A DNA stretch of 64,000 nucleotides from JAGVSR01 sp033765145 (GTDB lineage Bacteria; Pseudomonadota; Alphaproteobacteria; Rhizobiales; Hyphomicrobiaceae), in contig JANRIH010000015.1 of NCBI GenBank assembly GCA_033765145.1, positions 124,001-188,000 on the forward strand, given 5' to 3'. The translations under genes and the position numbers were made by a program. This document shows positions 35,458-44,115 of this stretch, one piece after another. How positions within the stretch are numbered: position 1 is the first letter of the stretch; every line of letters starts with the position of its first letter. The notes below the pieces were generated by a model, which did no database searches, had not been told where the DNA came from, and saw nothing but the letters and a program-made list of their open reading frames with translations.

Positions 35458-35934
35458 ATGGCAGCCGAAAAAATCGATGGAAAGAAAGTCGTCGCCGAGA
35501 ACCGGAAGGCGCGGCACGAATACTTTCTGACCGATACCTGGGAGGCCGGCATTCAGTTGACCGGGACCGAGGTCAAGTCGTTGCGCAAGGGACAGGCAAA
35601 TATCGCAGAGAGCTATGCGTCGTTCGAGGAGAACGGTCTGTTCCTCATCAATTCCTATGTGCCGGAGTACCAGGGCGCAGGCCGCTTCTTCCAGCATGAG
35701 CCGCGCCGCAAGCGGAAGCTGCTTCTGCACAAGGCCGAACTCGCGAAGATGTTCAACGCCATCGAGCGCAAGGGCATGACGCTCGTGCCGGTCGAGCTCT
35801 ATTTCAACGACAAGGGTCGCGCGAAACTGAAGCTCGCGCTCGCGGAAGGCAAGAAGCTGACCGACAAGCGGCAGGATGCGGCGAAGCGCGACTGGCAGCG
35901 GCAGAAGGCGCGGATCATGCGCGAGAAGGGCTGA
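35458..35934 (+). CDS. smpB: SsrA-binding protein SmpB
   Basis: A 158-residue tmRNA-binding protein for rescue of stalled ribosomes. The N-terminal ARHEYFLTDTWEAGIQLTGTEVKSLRKG and central ANIAESYASF are signature SmpB sequences, and the basic C-terminal tail (KRDWQRQKARIMREKG) enters the decoding centre. The ATG at 35458 begins the conserved fold; the longer frame upstream overlaps dapA and is not used. No ssrA tmRNA gene was recognised in the window. It is co-directional with dapA and the peroxiredoxin-fold gene. Confidence 0.96.
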   Translation: MAAEKIDGKKVVAENRKARHEYFLTDTWEAGIQLTGTEVKSLRKGQANIAESYASFEENGLFLINSYVPEYQGAGRFFQHEPRRKRKLLLHKAELAKMFNAIERKGMTLVPVELYFNDKGRAKLKLALAEGKKLTDKRQDAAKRDWQRQKARIMREKG

Positions 35935-35938
35935 GCTT

Positions 35939-36490
35939 GTGAGCGACTGGCCCTGGCCGCCGCCGACAGACGATGACGGGGCGGCGCATCTCGTTCCAGG
36001 CCTAGCCTTGCCGGACGTACCCCTTCCGGCGACGACGGGCGGCGCGGTCTCTCTGGCGCAGGTGGCGGGGCGGGCGGTCGTGTTCGTCTACCCTTACACG
36101 GGCGCGCCGGGGCAGCCCAATCCGCCGGGATGGGACAACATACCGGGCGCGCATGGATCGACGCCGGAAGCGCTTGGCTTTCGCGATCTCCAGAGCGACT
36201 TTGCCGCGCACGGCTGGCAGATCGTCGGACTGAGCGGGCAAACCCCGGCCGATCAATCGGCGTTCGCGGCGCGGGCCGGACTTTCCTATCCGCTTCTCTC
36301 GGATATCGACGGCCGCATCCGTCGTGCGCTCCATCTGCCGGTTTTCGAGACGGGTGGTGTGGTCTACTTGAAGCGTCTCACGATGCTCGTCGCGGATGGC
36401 ATCATCGAGCGCGTTTTCTATCCCGTGCATCCACCCGAACGGCATGCGTCCGACGTGTTCGCGGACATTGCGCACGCAAGACGCGCATAG
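35939..36490 (+). CDS. Peroxiredoxin-fold protein lacking all cysteines
   Basis: A 183-residue thioredoxin-fold protein of the AhpC/TSA-Redoxin group with VFVYPYTGAPGQPNPPGWD and DIDGRIRRALHLPVFETGG. In related alphaproteobacterial proteins the stretch after PGA is RGCTPQSCAF, with the peroxidatic Cys; here it reads HGSTPEALGF, and the whole translated protein has no cysteine. It therefore cannot work as a thiol peroxidase as encoded. GTG at 35939 is 5 nt after the smpB stop; AAGGG lies upstream. Likely a degenerate or repurposed redoxin, perhaps a binding protein. Confidence 0.85.
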   Translation: MSDWPWPPPTDDDGAAHLVPGLALPDVPLPATTGGAVSLAQVAGRAVVFVYPYTGAPGQPNPPGWDNIPGAHGSTPEALGFRDLQSDFAAHGWQIVGLSGQTPADQSAFAARAGLSYPLLSDIDGRIRRALHLPVFETGGVVYLKRLTMLVADGIIERVFYPVHPPERHASDVFADIAHARRA

Positions 36491-36507
36491 CGCAGCACGG
36501 CATTGGA

Positions 36508-36945
36508 TCAGAGCACGTCGCTCACGATGTCCTCGGCCGAGTAGCCGAGCTTTTCCAACCCTTCTTCGAGATAGTCCGGAAGAAGCGACATGCCGAGGAG
36601 ATACGTGCCGGTATTGCCGTTGTGCTCGTTCGCGGCGGTCTCGAACGCGTCGGCCAGTTCCTCGGGTTCGTAGGTGCCGCGGCCGACCCAGGCCACTGCG
36701 ACAAGGGCCGCCTGCTCGTCGTCATTCAAGGCATCGATGAAGCCGGCGAGTTCATCGCGTGTCTGATCGCCCGCGAAGTCTTCGAGGATCGCCGCAGGGT
36801 CTTCGTCCGCGTCACCTTCCTCGGGCGTGCCATTCCAGGCGCCGACCTTGGCGCCCAACTCGCGCGATTTCACGATGACATGCGCGATCTTTTCGGGGGC
36901 GATCCCGAGTTCGCGCCGCGGTGCATCCTCGACAGTCCGTGTCAT
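36508..36945 (-). CDS. DUF3775 domain protein
   Basis: A 145-residue strongly acidic protein of the DUF3775 family, common in Hyphomicrobiales. Typical segments are PEKIAHVIVKSRELGAKVG at the start, FIDALNDDEQAALVAVAWVGRG in the middle, and LLGMSLLPDYLEEGLEKLGYSAED at the end. No signal peptide or membrane segment. It is convergent with the peroxiredoxin-fold gene, 17 nt apart. Function unknown. Confidence 0.85.
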   Translation of the reverse strand: MTRTVEDAPRRELGIAPEKIAHVIVKSRELGAKVGAWNGTPEEGDADEDPAAILEDFAGDQTRDELAGFIDALNDDEQAALVAVAWVGRGTYEPEELADAFETAANEHNGNTGTYLLGMSLLPDYLEEGLEKLGYSAEDIVSDVL

Positions 36946-37041
36946 GGCCGTGTCATGGCTCGCTCATCCACCGAGGGAACCCTCTCGATGAGACTGTAAC
37001 ACGGGCCGAATGGATCGTCTGCCGGCGCAGGCGACCTCACG

Positions 37042-37770
37042 TCATCCGAGTTCGGATCGAATGCGCGCCAAGACCTCTCGAAACATTTCTGCTGTCAGCC
37101 GACCGGTCTGGGTGTTGTAGCGCGAGCAGTGGAAGCTATCGAAAAGCGTCAGCTTCGGAAGGTCGTTTCGCGCTGGAAGCTCATGGCGGGCGCCGTGGGC
37201 GAAAGGGTATGCCGTCTTTCGTTCGCCGAGCGCTGCGAGCGTCTGATCGTGGGCAATGCGGCCGAGGGCGAGGATGTGCGTCAGCCGAGGGAGCAATCTC
37301 AGTTTGGTAACGAGATAGGGCCGGCAAGACAGGATCTCGGACGGCTCTGGTTTGTTCTCGGGCGGTACGCAGCGCACCGCATTCGTTATGAGGCAATCGC
37401 GGAGTTCGAGCCCGTCGTCGGGGTCGGCGCAGTACGTTCCTTTCGCGAATCCAGTCCCGAGGAGCGTTGCGTAGAGGAGTTCACCCGCGAAGTCGCCGGT
37501 GAAGGGGCGTCCGGTTCGGTTGGCTCCGCGCAATCCCGGTGCGAGGCCGACGATCAAAAGGCGCGCGTTCCTGTCTCCGAAGGATGGGACCGGCGCGTTG
37601 AACCACGTCGGTTCGGCCGCGCGCCACGTATTCCGGAATGCGACGAGCCTCGGACACGCCGGGCAATCGTTGGGCGGCTCATGTCCGGTCGAGACAGGGG
37701 CAGGCGCGGCGTCGCGGCGGCCGCTGCCACGAGACGGCGCATGCTTTTTCGGGGGTCGAGCCGCGGCCAA
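37042..37770 (-). CDS. Uracil-DNA glycosylase, family 5 (UdgB) type
   Basis: A 242-residue base-excision glycosylase removing uracil from DNA. The [4Fe-4S] cysteine pattern C36-x2-C39 (CPAC) and a later C-x14-C (CVPPENKPEPSEILSC) is visible, as is the active-site stretch GLAPGLRGANRTGRPFTGD and the late FHCSRYNTQTGRLT. The GLAPGLRGANRTG form with no catalytic acid resembles UdgB (family 5) rather than family 4. TTG at 37770 appears to be the start, with CGGAAG upstream. It lies 15 nt downstream of the NYN gene and probably shares its transcript. Confidence 0.88.
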   Translation of the reverse strand: MAAARPPKKHAPSRGSGRRDAAPAPVSTGHEPPNDCPACPRLVAFRNTWRAAEPTWFNAPVPSFGDRNARLLIVGLAPGLRGANRTGRPFTGDFAGELLYATLLGTGFAKGTYCADPDDGLELRDCLITNAVRCVPPENKPEPSEILSCRPYLVTKLRLLPRLTHILALGRIAHDQTLAALGERKTAYPFAHGARHELPARNDLPKLTLFDSFHCSRYNTQTGRLTAEMFREVLARIRSELG

Positions 37771-37785
37771 CGCTTCCGCCGTTGC

Positions 37786-38442
37786 TTATACTTCGTCGTC
37801 CTCGGCGAGGTCGTCGTCAAACGTCGCCGGCGTGGCGACGGCCTCGCGGCCGGACGGCGACACATAGTTGCCGCGGTGTAGACGTTCGCGTGGCTCACGC
37901 GTCATGCGCTGGGCCGGATCGCGACCGACGATCGATTCAAAGTCGGCGAGGTCAATGAACTGATCGGCCTGGCGGCGGAGATCGTCAGAGACCATCGGCG
38001 GCTGAGTGTGGAGGGTTGAAACGACGCTCACGCGCTTACCGCGCTGCTGGAGGGCGTGGACAAGGGGGCGGAAATCGCCATCGCCTGAGAAGAGAACAAT
38101 GTGGTCCAGGTTATCGGACAGACGCATGGCATCCACAGCCAGCTCTATGTCCATGTTTCCCTTTATTTTTCTGCGTCCGGTTGCGTCGGTGAACTCTTTC
38201 GTCGGCTTGGTGACCATCGTGTAGCCGTTGTAGTCCAGCCAGTCGATAAGCGGGCGGATGGACGAATACTCCTGATCCTCGGCAAGCGCCGTGTAGTAAA
38301 GCGCCCGGACCAGATGGCATTTCTGCCGGAAATGAGCCAGCAAGCGTTTGTAATCAATATCAAAACCTAGCGACTTGGATGTCGCGTACAGGTTGGCGCC
38401 GTCGATGAACAGGGCGACGCGCTCGTTGGGATAAAAGTGCAT
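37786..38442 (-). CDS. LabA-like NYN domain protein
   Basis: A 218-residue NYN/PIN-fold protein. Acidic metal-site residues are visible in VALFIDGANLY (Asp14), NMDIELAVDAM and FSGDGDFRPLV, typical of LabA/DUF88 proteins that may act as ribonucleases. The C-terminal 45 residues are disordered and acidic (DDDLAEDDEV end). GAGGAG lies 6 nt before the ATG. It is divergent from rpoZ with a long leader region and sits upstream of the uracil glycosylase gene. Confidence 0.9.
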   Translation of the reverse strand: MHFYPNERVALFIDGANLYATSKSLGFDIDYKRLLAHFRQKCHLVRALYYTALAEDQEYSSIRPLIDWLDYNGYTMVTKPTKEFTDATGRRKIKGNMDIELAVDAMRLSDNLDHIVLFSGDGDFRPLVHALQQRGKRVSVVSTLHTQPPMVSDDLRRQADQFIDLADFESIVGRDPAQRMTREPRERLHRGNYVSPSGREAVATPATFDDDLAEDDEV

Positions 38443-38988
38443 GGCTACTCCTCGGGCGGCTCGGGTCCCGCTCTCTTGTGATTTTGATGTCTACAATCTG
38501 ACTACATCGGCCAGCCAAAAAACTTGGCAGTGAAATCCGGTCGGCCTTTACGCTTTGCAATCGCGTTGGCTGCCGATCGGACGGACCTGTCACGCGTTGG
38601 TCTGTCCATTCAAGGTGCCGCAGCAAGACATCATATCGCAAAACGGCTTGCTTGCGTACCTGTAACGAGCGCGAAGGCATATTTATTCTTGAGGAGAAAC
38701 GACAGAGTCATAATGACGCGGTGAAAGGTCGTCATGCGCCGGTTCTGGCTTGGGCCGGGGTGCTCCGCCATGTCTGCGTCGAACGTCAGGCCGAGGCCTT
38801 GCCAGGGTGCCGATTGCATGGCATTAGCTTTATAGCGACGGGGTTGGGACTGATGGGAAGCCATCAGGCCCCGCTTTGTTTTGTGCGTTCCTGATTGTCT
38901 CGACCGCGCAGTTCCCTGCTGGCGGTCACTGCCGACCGGAAGCGAACCGGCACAAACGTCCCTGCCTTTCAACCGAGGTGCTCCCAGC
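38443..38988. other. Intergenic region, 546 nt, between NYN gene and rpoZ
   Basis: Longest gap of the window. It holds the divergent promoters for the NYN gene and rpoZ, and a strong hairpin at 38839-38873 followed by a T-rich run (annotated separately). No tRNA, and no recognisable 6S or tmRNA features were found. Open frames here lack ribosome sites or family-like sequence. Confidence 0.6.
38839..38873 (+). terminator. Strong hairpin with T-rich tail, possible small-RNA terminator
   Basis: CTGATGG (38850-38856) pairs with CCATCAG (38861-38867) around GAAG. An outer CGGGG (38839-38843) pairs with CCCCG (38869-38873). The downstream CTTTGTTTTGTG is T-rich but not a pure T-tail. No gene ends immediately upstream on this strand, so it could end a small RNA transcribed from 38640-38838, or protect a leader. 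By-eye prediction only. Confidence 0.35.
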
Positions 38989-39420
38989 ATGGCCCGCGTT
39001 ACCGTCGAGGATTGCGTCGACAAAGTTCCCAACCGCTTCGAACTCGTCCTGCTCGCTGCGCATCGCGCGCGTTCCATCGCGAACGGCAATCAGGTCACGA
39101 TCGATCCCGACAACGACAAGAACCCGGTCATTGCGCTGCGCGAAATCGCCGAGAAGGCCATTCCCCCTGCGGATATGCGCGAGAGCCTCATCCACTCGAT
39201 CCAGAAGAACGTCGAGGTCGACGAGCCGGAAGCCGTTGCCGCGCCGGTTCTCGCCGTCGAGCGCCGCCAACCGATCCTCGGCCGCGACGACCAATCGAGC
39301 GACACGCAGGTCGATATGCTGACCGAGGAGCAGCTTCTGCGCGGCCTCGAAAGCATGACGCCGTCCGAGCCGTCGGCGAGTGGCACGGGACCGGCCAATC
39401 CGCGCGAGCGCGGCCGCTAG
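38989..39420 (+). CDS. rpoZ: DNA-directed RNA polymerase omega subunit
   Basis: A 143-residue omega subunit that helps assemble beta-prime in RNA polymerase. The N-terminus MARVTVEDCVDKVPNRFELVLLAAHRARSIANG is diagnostic, with helix NPVIALREIAEKA following. The C-terminal tail after residue 85 is long and Ser/Glu/Pro-rich, as in other Hyphomicrobiales. A GAGG ribosome site precedes the ATG. It is followed by rsh; a terminator-like hairpin at 39557 suggests at least partial uncoupling. Confidence 0.95.
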   Translation: MARVTVEDCVDKVPNRFELVLLAAHRARSIANGNQVTIDPDNDKNPVIALREIAEKAIPPADMRESLIHSIQKNVEVDEPEAVAAPVLAVERRQPILGRDDQSSDTQVDMLTEEQLLRGLESMTPSEPSASGTGPANPRERGR

Positions 39421-39556
39421 ATCGCGGGTCGGGCAAGCTCATCGGGGCTGACGCGTGGCGGCGGGCGGGCTCATTTTGCTATCGATCTCGGGCCGAATGG
39501 ATCGGGCGACGGCCAATTCGCGGGGTGCCCGGCGAAGGCCATTCAGGTTCTGTTGC

Positions 39557-39593
39557 GACGGGTCTGGACATCGTGCCGCCCGTCTTCTTTTCT
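39557..39593 (+). terminator. Terminator-like hairpin after rpoZ
   Basis: GACGGG (39557-39562) pairs with CCCGTC (39579-39584), with extra internal G-C pairing possible in the loop, followed by TTCTTTTCT. This fits an intrinsic terminator between rpoZ and rsh. It lies 75 nt before the rsh start. Confidence 0.4.
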
Positions 39594-39668
39594 AGGTCGA
39601 ATCTTTGTCGAACCTGGAATGTGCATGCGTTCAATCTCCGCCGCAAAGCGGGCCCCGGTCATCCGGTC

Positions 39669-41891
39669 ATGATGCGTCAGTACGAGCTCGTCGAGCGCGT
39701 CCAGAGTTACGATCCCAAGGCCGACGAGGCCTTGCTGAACCGTGCCTACGTGTACGCCATGAAGGCGCACGGGCACCAGAAGCGCGCTTCAGGCGATCCC
39801 TATTTCTCGCACCCGCTGGAAGTGGCCGCGATCCTGACCGAGCTGAAGCTCGACGACGCGACCGTTGCGACCGCGCTCCTCCACGACGTGATCGAGGACA
39901 CGGATGCGACGCGCGCCGAAATCGATCAGTTGTTCGGACCCGAGATCGGAGCGCTCGTCGACGGCCTGACCAAGATCAAGCGGCTCGATCTCGTCTCGAA
40001 AAAGACTGAGCAGGCGGAGAATTTCCGCAAGCTCCTCATCGCGATTTCGACCGACATCCGCGTCCTTCTCGTGAAGCTCGCCGACCGGCTTCACAATATG
40101 AGAACGCTCGAGCACATGAAGCCCGAGAGCCGGAAGCGGATCTCCGAGGAAACGATCGACATCTATGCGCCGCTCGCCGGCCGCATGGGGATGCAGGCGC
40201 TGCGCGACGAACTCGAGGATCATGCGTTTCGCTGGCTCAATCCCGAAGCCTACCAGACGGTCGCGGCAAAGCTCACGGAACTGCGTGACAACAACGGCGG
40301 GCTCGTCGACGAGATCGAAGAGGCCTTGAAGTCCAAGCTTTTGGCAGCCGGAATTGCGGCCGAGGTCTATGGCCGCGAGAAGAAGCCCTATTCGATTTGG
40401 AGCAAGATGAGCAACCGGCAGATCAGCCTTGAGCAGCTGTCTGACATCTATGCCTTCCGTGTGGTCGTCGCGAGCATCGACGACTGCTACCGCGTGCTCG
40501 GCGTCGTTCATTCGACCTGGCGCGCGGTGCCGGGCCGCTTCAAGGATTACATCTCGACGCCGAAGCAGAACAACTACCAGTCCATTCACACGACGGTCGT
40601 TGGGCCCCGGCATCAACGCGTCGAGCTGCAGATCCGGACGCGGCTCATGCACGACGTTGCCGAATATGGCGTCGCGGCGCACTCGGTCTACAAGGACGCG
40701 AGCAACGGGCATGGCGTGCCGTCCGTCTACGATAAGGATAGCGGGCCCTACGTTTGGTTGAGGCGTCTTGTCGAAACGCTGCTCGAAGGGTCTAATCCGG
40801 AGGAATTTCTCGAGCACACCAAGCTCGAACTCTTCCAGGATCAAGTGTTCTGCTTCACGCCGAAGGGCCGGCTCATCGCGCTTCCGCGCGGCGCGACGCC
40901 GCTCGATTTCGCGTACTCGGTGCACACCGACGTCGGCAATTCGGCGGTCGGGGCCTACGTCAACGGACGGCACGTCCCGATCGACACGCGGCTCAGGAAC
41001 GGGGACGAGGTCGAGATCCGCACCGCGAAGGGGCACGTGCCCCCGGCGGCGTGGGAGAGCCTTTGCGTCACGGGCCGCGCGCAGAGCGCCATCCGGAGGG
41101 CGGCGCGCGAAGCCGTGCGCCGGCAGTACGTGGAACTTGGCCGCAGATTGACCGTCGCCGCTTTCGAAGCCGCCGGTCAAACATATGCCGACGAGCAGGC
41201 AAAACGAGTGCTGTCGAAATTTCAGCAGAAGTCGCTGGAGGAAGTTCTGGCGGCGGTGGCGCGGGGCGAGATCCTGCCCGGTGATGTCCTGAAAGCCGTC
41301 GCGCCCGAAGCGGTGACACAGAACGTCGCCGCAGCGTCGAACGAGAACCAGCTCAAAGGCTGGCTTGGTCTTGCACAATTCGCCGGGCTGAAGCTCAAGC
41401 CCCAGGTTGCCGGCCAGGTGGCGACGGGGTCAGTGCAGGCTGCAGCGGGGGGCATTTCCCTGCGCGGCCTTAAGGATGACGTCCCGGTCATTTTCGAGCC
41501 GGGCGGCGCGGTTCCCGGAGACCGGATCGTGGGCGTCCTCGAGCCGGGTTCGGGCATCCGCATCTTCCAGATCCACTCCCCGCGGCTTAAAGAATTCGAG
41601 CATCAGCGCTGGATCGACATGACCTGGGATATCGCTCCGGAGAAGCACGAGCGGTTTCCGGCCAAACTCGCACTGACGGGTCAGAACAAGCCCGGTGCGC
41701 TTGCGGAAATCGCCGAAGTCATCGGCCAGGCCGAGGGCAATATCGACAATATCAAGATGACGCGCCGAGCGTCGGATTTCACAGAGATGCGGATCGAGAT
41801 CGAAGTCTTCGATCTTGCGCATCTCAACAGGATCATCGGCGGGCTCAAGAACAAGCGCGTGGTCGAGAAGGTCGAGCGTGTCTTCGAATAG
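39669..41891 (+). CDS. rsh: Bifunctional (p)ppGpp synthetase/hydrolase (Rsh)
   Basis: The single long RelA/SpoT homologue of alphaproteobacteria, about 740 residues. It makes and breaks (p)ppGpp in response to starvation. The hydrolase HD domain has SHPLEVAAILTEL and TALLHDVIEDTDAT. The synthetase has GRFKDYIS and NNYQSIHTTVVGP. TGS (FTPKGRLIALPRGATPLDFAYSVHTDVG), a helical segment and a C-terminal ACT domain (ALTGQNKPGALAEIAEV) follow. Both catalytic motifs look intact. ATG 39669 (or 39672) is chosen as the start of the conserved domain. Downstream, pdxJ begins 39 nt later. Confidence 0.95.
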   Translation: MMRQYELVERVQSYDPKADEALLNRAYVYAMKAHGHQKRASGDPYFSHPLEVAAILTELKLDDATVATALLHDVIEDTDATRAEIDQLFGPEIGALVDGLTKIKRLDLVSKKTEQAENFRKLLIAISTDIRVLLVKLADRLHNMRTLEHMKPESRKRISEETIDIYAPLAGRMGMQALRDELEDHAFRWLNPEAYQTVAAKLTELRDNNGGLVDEIEEALKSKLLAAGIAAEVYGREKKPYSIWSKMSNRQISLEQLSDIYAFRVVVASIDDCYRVLGVVHSTWRAVPGRFKDYISTPKQNNYQSIHTTVVGPRHQRVELQIRTRLMHDVAEYGVAAHSVYKDASNGHGVPSVYDKDSGPYVWLRRLVETLLEGSNPEEFLEHTKLELFQDQVFCFTPKGRLIALPRGATPLDFAYSVHTDVGNSAVGAYVNGRHVPIDTRLRNGDEVEIRTAKGHVPPAAWESLCVTGRAQSAIRRAAREAVRRQYVELGRRLTVAAFEAAGQTYADEQAKRVLSKFQQKSLEEVLAAVARGEILPGDVLKAVAPEAVTQNVAAASNENQLKGWLGLAQFAGLKLKPQVAGQVATGSVQAAAGGISLRGLKDDVPVIFEPGGAVPGDRIVGVLEPGSGIRIFQIHSPRLKEFEHQRWIDMTWDIAPEKHERFPAKLALTGQNKPGALAEIAEVIGQAEGNIDNIKMTRRASDFTEMRIEIEVFDLAHLNRIIGGLKNKRVVEKVERVFE

Positions 41892-41930
41892 CTGCCGCGT
41901 GGCGCACTTCAGAACAAGGGACAGAAGCGC

Positions 41931-42746
41931 ATGTCAGCCCGTGGAAGCCGTGCCGCGCACCTGAGGCTCGGGGTCAATATCGATCACGTCGCAACGATCC
42001 GCAATGCGCGCGGCGGGCGGCATCCCGATCCGTTGAGAGCCGCCCATCTCGCGGTCGAAGCCGGCGCGGACGGCATCACGGCGCATCTGCGCGAGGACAG
42101 GCGGCATATCTCGGACCGCGACATCGCGCGGCTCAAAGAGGAGCTGACCCGTCCGCTCAATCTCGAAATGGCTGCGACGGAGGAAATGCTCGCAATCGCG
42201 TTGCGGCATGTGCCCAATGCCTGCTGCCTCGTGCCCGAGCGGCGCGAGGAGCGGACGACGGAAGGCGGCCTCGATGTCGTCCGGGGCGGCGCGGCGCTGC
42301 GAAAGACCGTCGGGCAGCTCAAGGATGCGGGTGTCCGCGTGTCCCTGTTCATCGAAGCCGACGAGCGCGCAATCCTGGCCTCGGCGGAGATCGGAGCGGA
42401 CATCGTTGAGCTGCATACGGGCGCATATTGCGAACGCGCACTCGAGGATGACGCCAAGGGCGTGGCGCGTGAGGTCGCGCGTCTGGCGACGGCTGCGAAC
42501 GTCGCGGAAATGGCCGGACTCGAGGTGCATGCCGGGCACGGTCTCACGTACAATACCGTCGCGGCCGTCGCGCGGATGCCGGAGATCGTCGAGCTCAACA
42601 TCGGGCACTTTCTGATCGGCGAAGCGATCTTCGGGGGGATGCATTCCGCAATTCGGCACATGCGGGCGCTCATGGACGGCGCACGGGACGAGTTGCGGCG
42701 GTCGGAACGGGGGCGTGAAGGGGCTGGGATCGGAACGGGGCCGTGA
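41931..42746 (+). CDS. pdxJ: Pyridoxine 5'-phosphate synthase
   Basis: Last step of DXP-dependent vitamin B6 synthesis, condensing deoxyxylulose phosphate with aminoacetone phosphate. The 271-residue TIM-barrel shows LRLGVNIDHVATIRNARGG at the start, GADGITAHLREDRRHI, NLEMAATEEM, and VHAGHGLTYNTV with the catalytic His-Ala-Gly-His. AAGGGACAGAAG precedes the ATG. Its stop overlaps the GTG of acpS, coupling the two. pdxJ-acpS neighbours are widespread in proteobacteria. Confidence 0.96.
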   Translation: MSARGSRAAHLRLGVNIDHVATIRNARGGRHPDPLRAAHLAVEAGADGITAHLREDRRHISDRDIARLKEELTRPLNLEMAATEEMLAIALRHVPNACCLVPERREERTTEGGLDVVRGGAALRKTVGQLKDAGVRVSLFIEADERAILASAEIGADIVELHTGAYCERALEDDAKGVAREVARLATAANVAEMAGLEVHAGHGLTYNTVAAVARMPEIVELNIGHFLIGEAIFGGMHSAIRHMRALMDGARDELRRSERGREGAGIGTGP

Positions 42747-43159
42747 TCATCGGCATTGGCAACGATCTCATCGACATCCGCCGCATCGAGGCGACGCTCG
42801 ACCGGTTCGGCGATCGGTTCGTTTCGCGCATATTCACCGAGACGGAGCGGCGGAAAGCGGACCGGCGCCGACTACGGGCCGCGACCTACGCCAAGCGTTT
42901 CGCAGCCAAGGAGGCGTGCGCCAAGGCGCTCGGTACCGGCATACGGCAGGGCGTCTACTGGCGCGACATCGGCGTCATCAATGCGCCCGGAGGCCGGCCG
43001 ACGATCGTGCTGACGGGGGGCGCGCTCGATGTCCTGAAACGGCTCCTGCCCGAGGGCCACGACGCCCGCATCGACCTTACACTGACGGATGAATTTCCGA
43101 TTGCGGAGGCGTTCGTCGTCATTTCGGCGGTCGCGGTCAAATCGGGTCCGGCCGTGTGA
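42743..43159 (+). CDS. acpS: Holo-[acyl-carrier-protein] synthase
   Basis: Transfers phosphopantetheine from CoA to apo-ACP for fatty acid synthesis. The 138-residue protein has the magnesium-site start IIGIGNDLIDIRRIEATLDR and the KRFAAKEACAKALGTG motif with conserved Lys and Glu. It starts from GTG overlapping the pdxJ stop (GTGA). lepB follows after 167 nt. Usual trimeric AcpS length is about 125, so this is a little long. Confidence 0.95.
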   Translation: MIIGIGNDLIDIRRIEATLDRFGDRFVSRIFTETERRKADRRRLRAATYAKRFAAKEACAKALGTGIRQGVYWRDIGVINAPGGRPTIVLTGGALDVLKRLLPEGHDARIDLTLTDEFPIAEAFVVISAVAVKSGPAV

Positions 43160-43326
43160 AGGCGGCAGTGCCGCAGCCGGCCCGGGCGCGGTCGCGACCT
43201 TCTGACGGCCCGGGAGGGGCTGGCGTTGTTTGCGCCGTGTCGGCCAAACCGGTATAGCGGGCGGGTCAAGACGCCCGGTCCCGGCTTCCCCGGGGGCGGG
43301 GCTCAGGCGTCGCGCCAGGAGTGGAC

Positions 43327-44112
43327 ATGAGTTCCAATATCAAGACCGAGAAGGCTAAGGGCGACAGCTGGTGGGATATCGCCGTCGTCGTCGTTCAGGC
43401 GCTCGCGATCGCATTCTTCATTCGCGTCTTCTTCTACCAGCCATTCAATATCCCGTCGGGCTCGATGAAAGAAACGCTGCTGGTCGGAGACTATCTGTTC
43501 GTCTCGAAGTTGTCCTACGGCTACAGCAAATATTCGATGTCGTTCTGGTTCGGCGAGGAGTTGTTCCCGTTCGAAGGGCGGGTGTTCTCTGCTGAACCCA
43601 AGCGCGGAGACGTTGTGGTCTTCAAGCTGCCGCGGGACAATACGACGGACTACATCAAGCGCGTGATCGGGCTGCCGGGGGATGAAATCCAGATGCGCGA
43701 CGGGCATCTCTTCATCAATGGCACGGCCGTGCCCAAGGTCCCCAATGGATCCTTCAAGACGTTCGACGAGGACCGCGGCGGCGTGCGCGAGATCCCGTCG
43801 TTCACGGAAACGCTGCCGAACGGCGTCGCCTATACGGTTCTCGATGCAAATCCGAGGGGTTCGCTCGACAATACCGAGGTCTACAAGGTTCCGCCCGGAC
43901 ACTACTTCATGATGGGCGACAACCGGGACAACTCGACGGACAGCCGCGTGCTGTTCCAGGTCGGCTACGTGCCGTTCGAAAACCTTGTCGGAAGAGCAGA
44001 AGTCATCTTCTTCTCGGCGGCGACGGACGAGCCGGGCGCATTTCGCTGGTATACGCCCTGGACGTGGCCGTTCGACATCCGGTGGAGCCGCTTCTTCAAA
44101 CTGGTTCGCTAG
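43327..44112 (+). CDS. lepB: Signal peptidase I
   Basis: Inner-membrane serine protease that cleaves Sec/Tat signal peptides. The 261-residue protein has a membrane helix (residues 16-36), the nucleophile Ser46 in PSGSMKETL, the general base Lys111 in DYIKRVIGLPGDE, and the late GDNRDNSTDSR box. ATG at 43327 is chosen; a GTG six nt earlier is possible. It is first of a tight lepB-rnc-era-(hypothetical)-recO run. Confidence 0.95.
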   Translation: MSSNIKTEKAKGDSWWDIAVVVVQALAIAFFIRVFFYQPFNIPSGSMKETLLVGDYLFVSKLSYGYSKYSMSFWFGEELFPFEGRVFSAEPKRGDVVVFKLPRDNTTDYIKRVIGLPGDEIQMRDGHLFINGTAVPKVPNGSFKTFDEDRGGVREIPSFTETLPNGVAYTVLDANPRGSLDNTEVYKVPPGHYFMMGDNRDNSTDSRVLFQVGYVPFENLVGRAEVIFFSAATDEPGAFRWYTPWTWPFDIRWSRFFKLVR

Positions 44113-44115
44113 CAC

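Noticed and set aside
39789..41378. 529-codon minus-strand open frame inside rsh
   Set aside because: Antisense shadow of a gene with intact HD and synthetase motifs.
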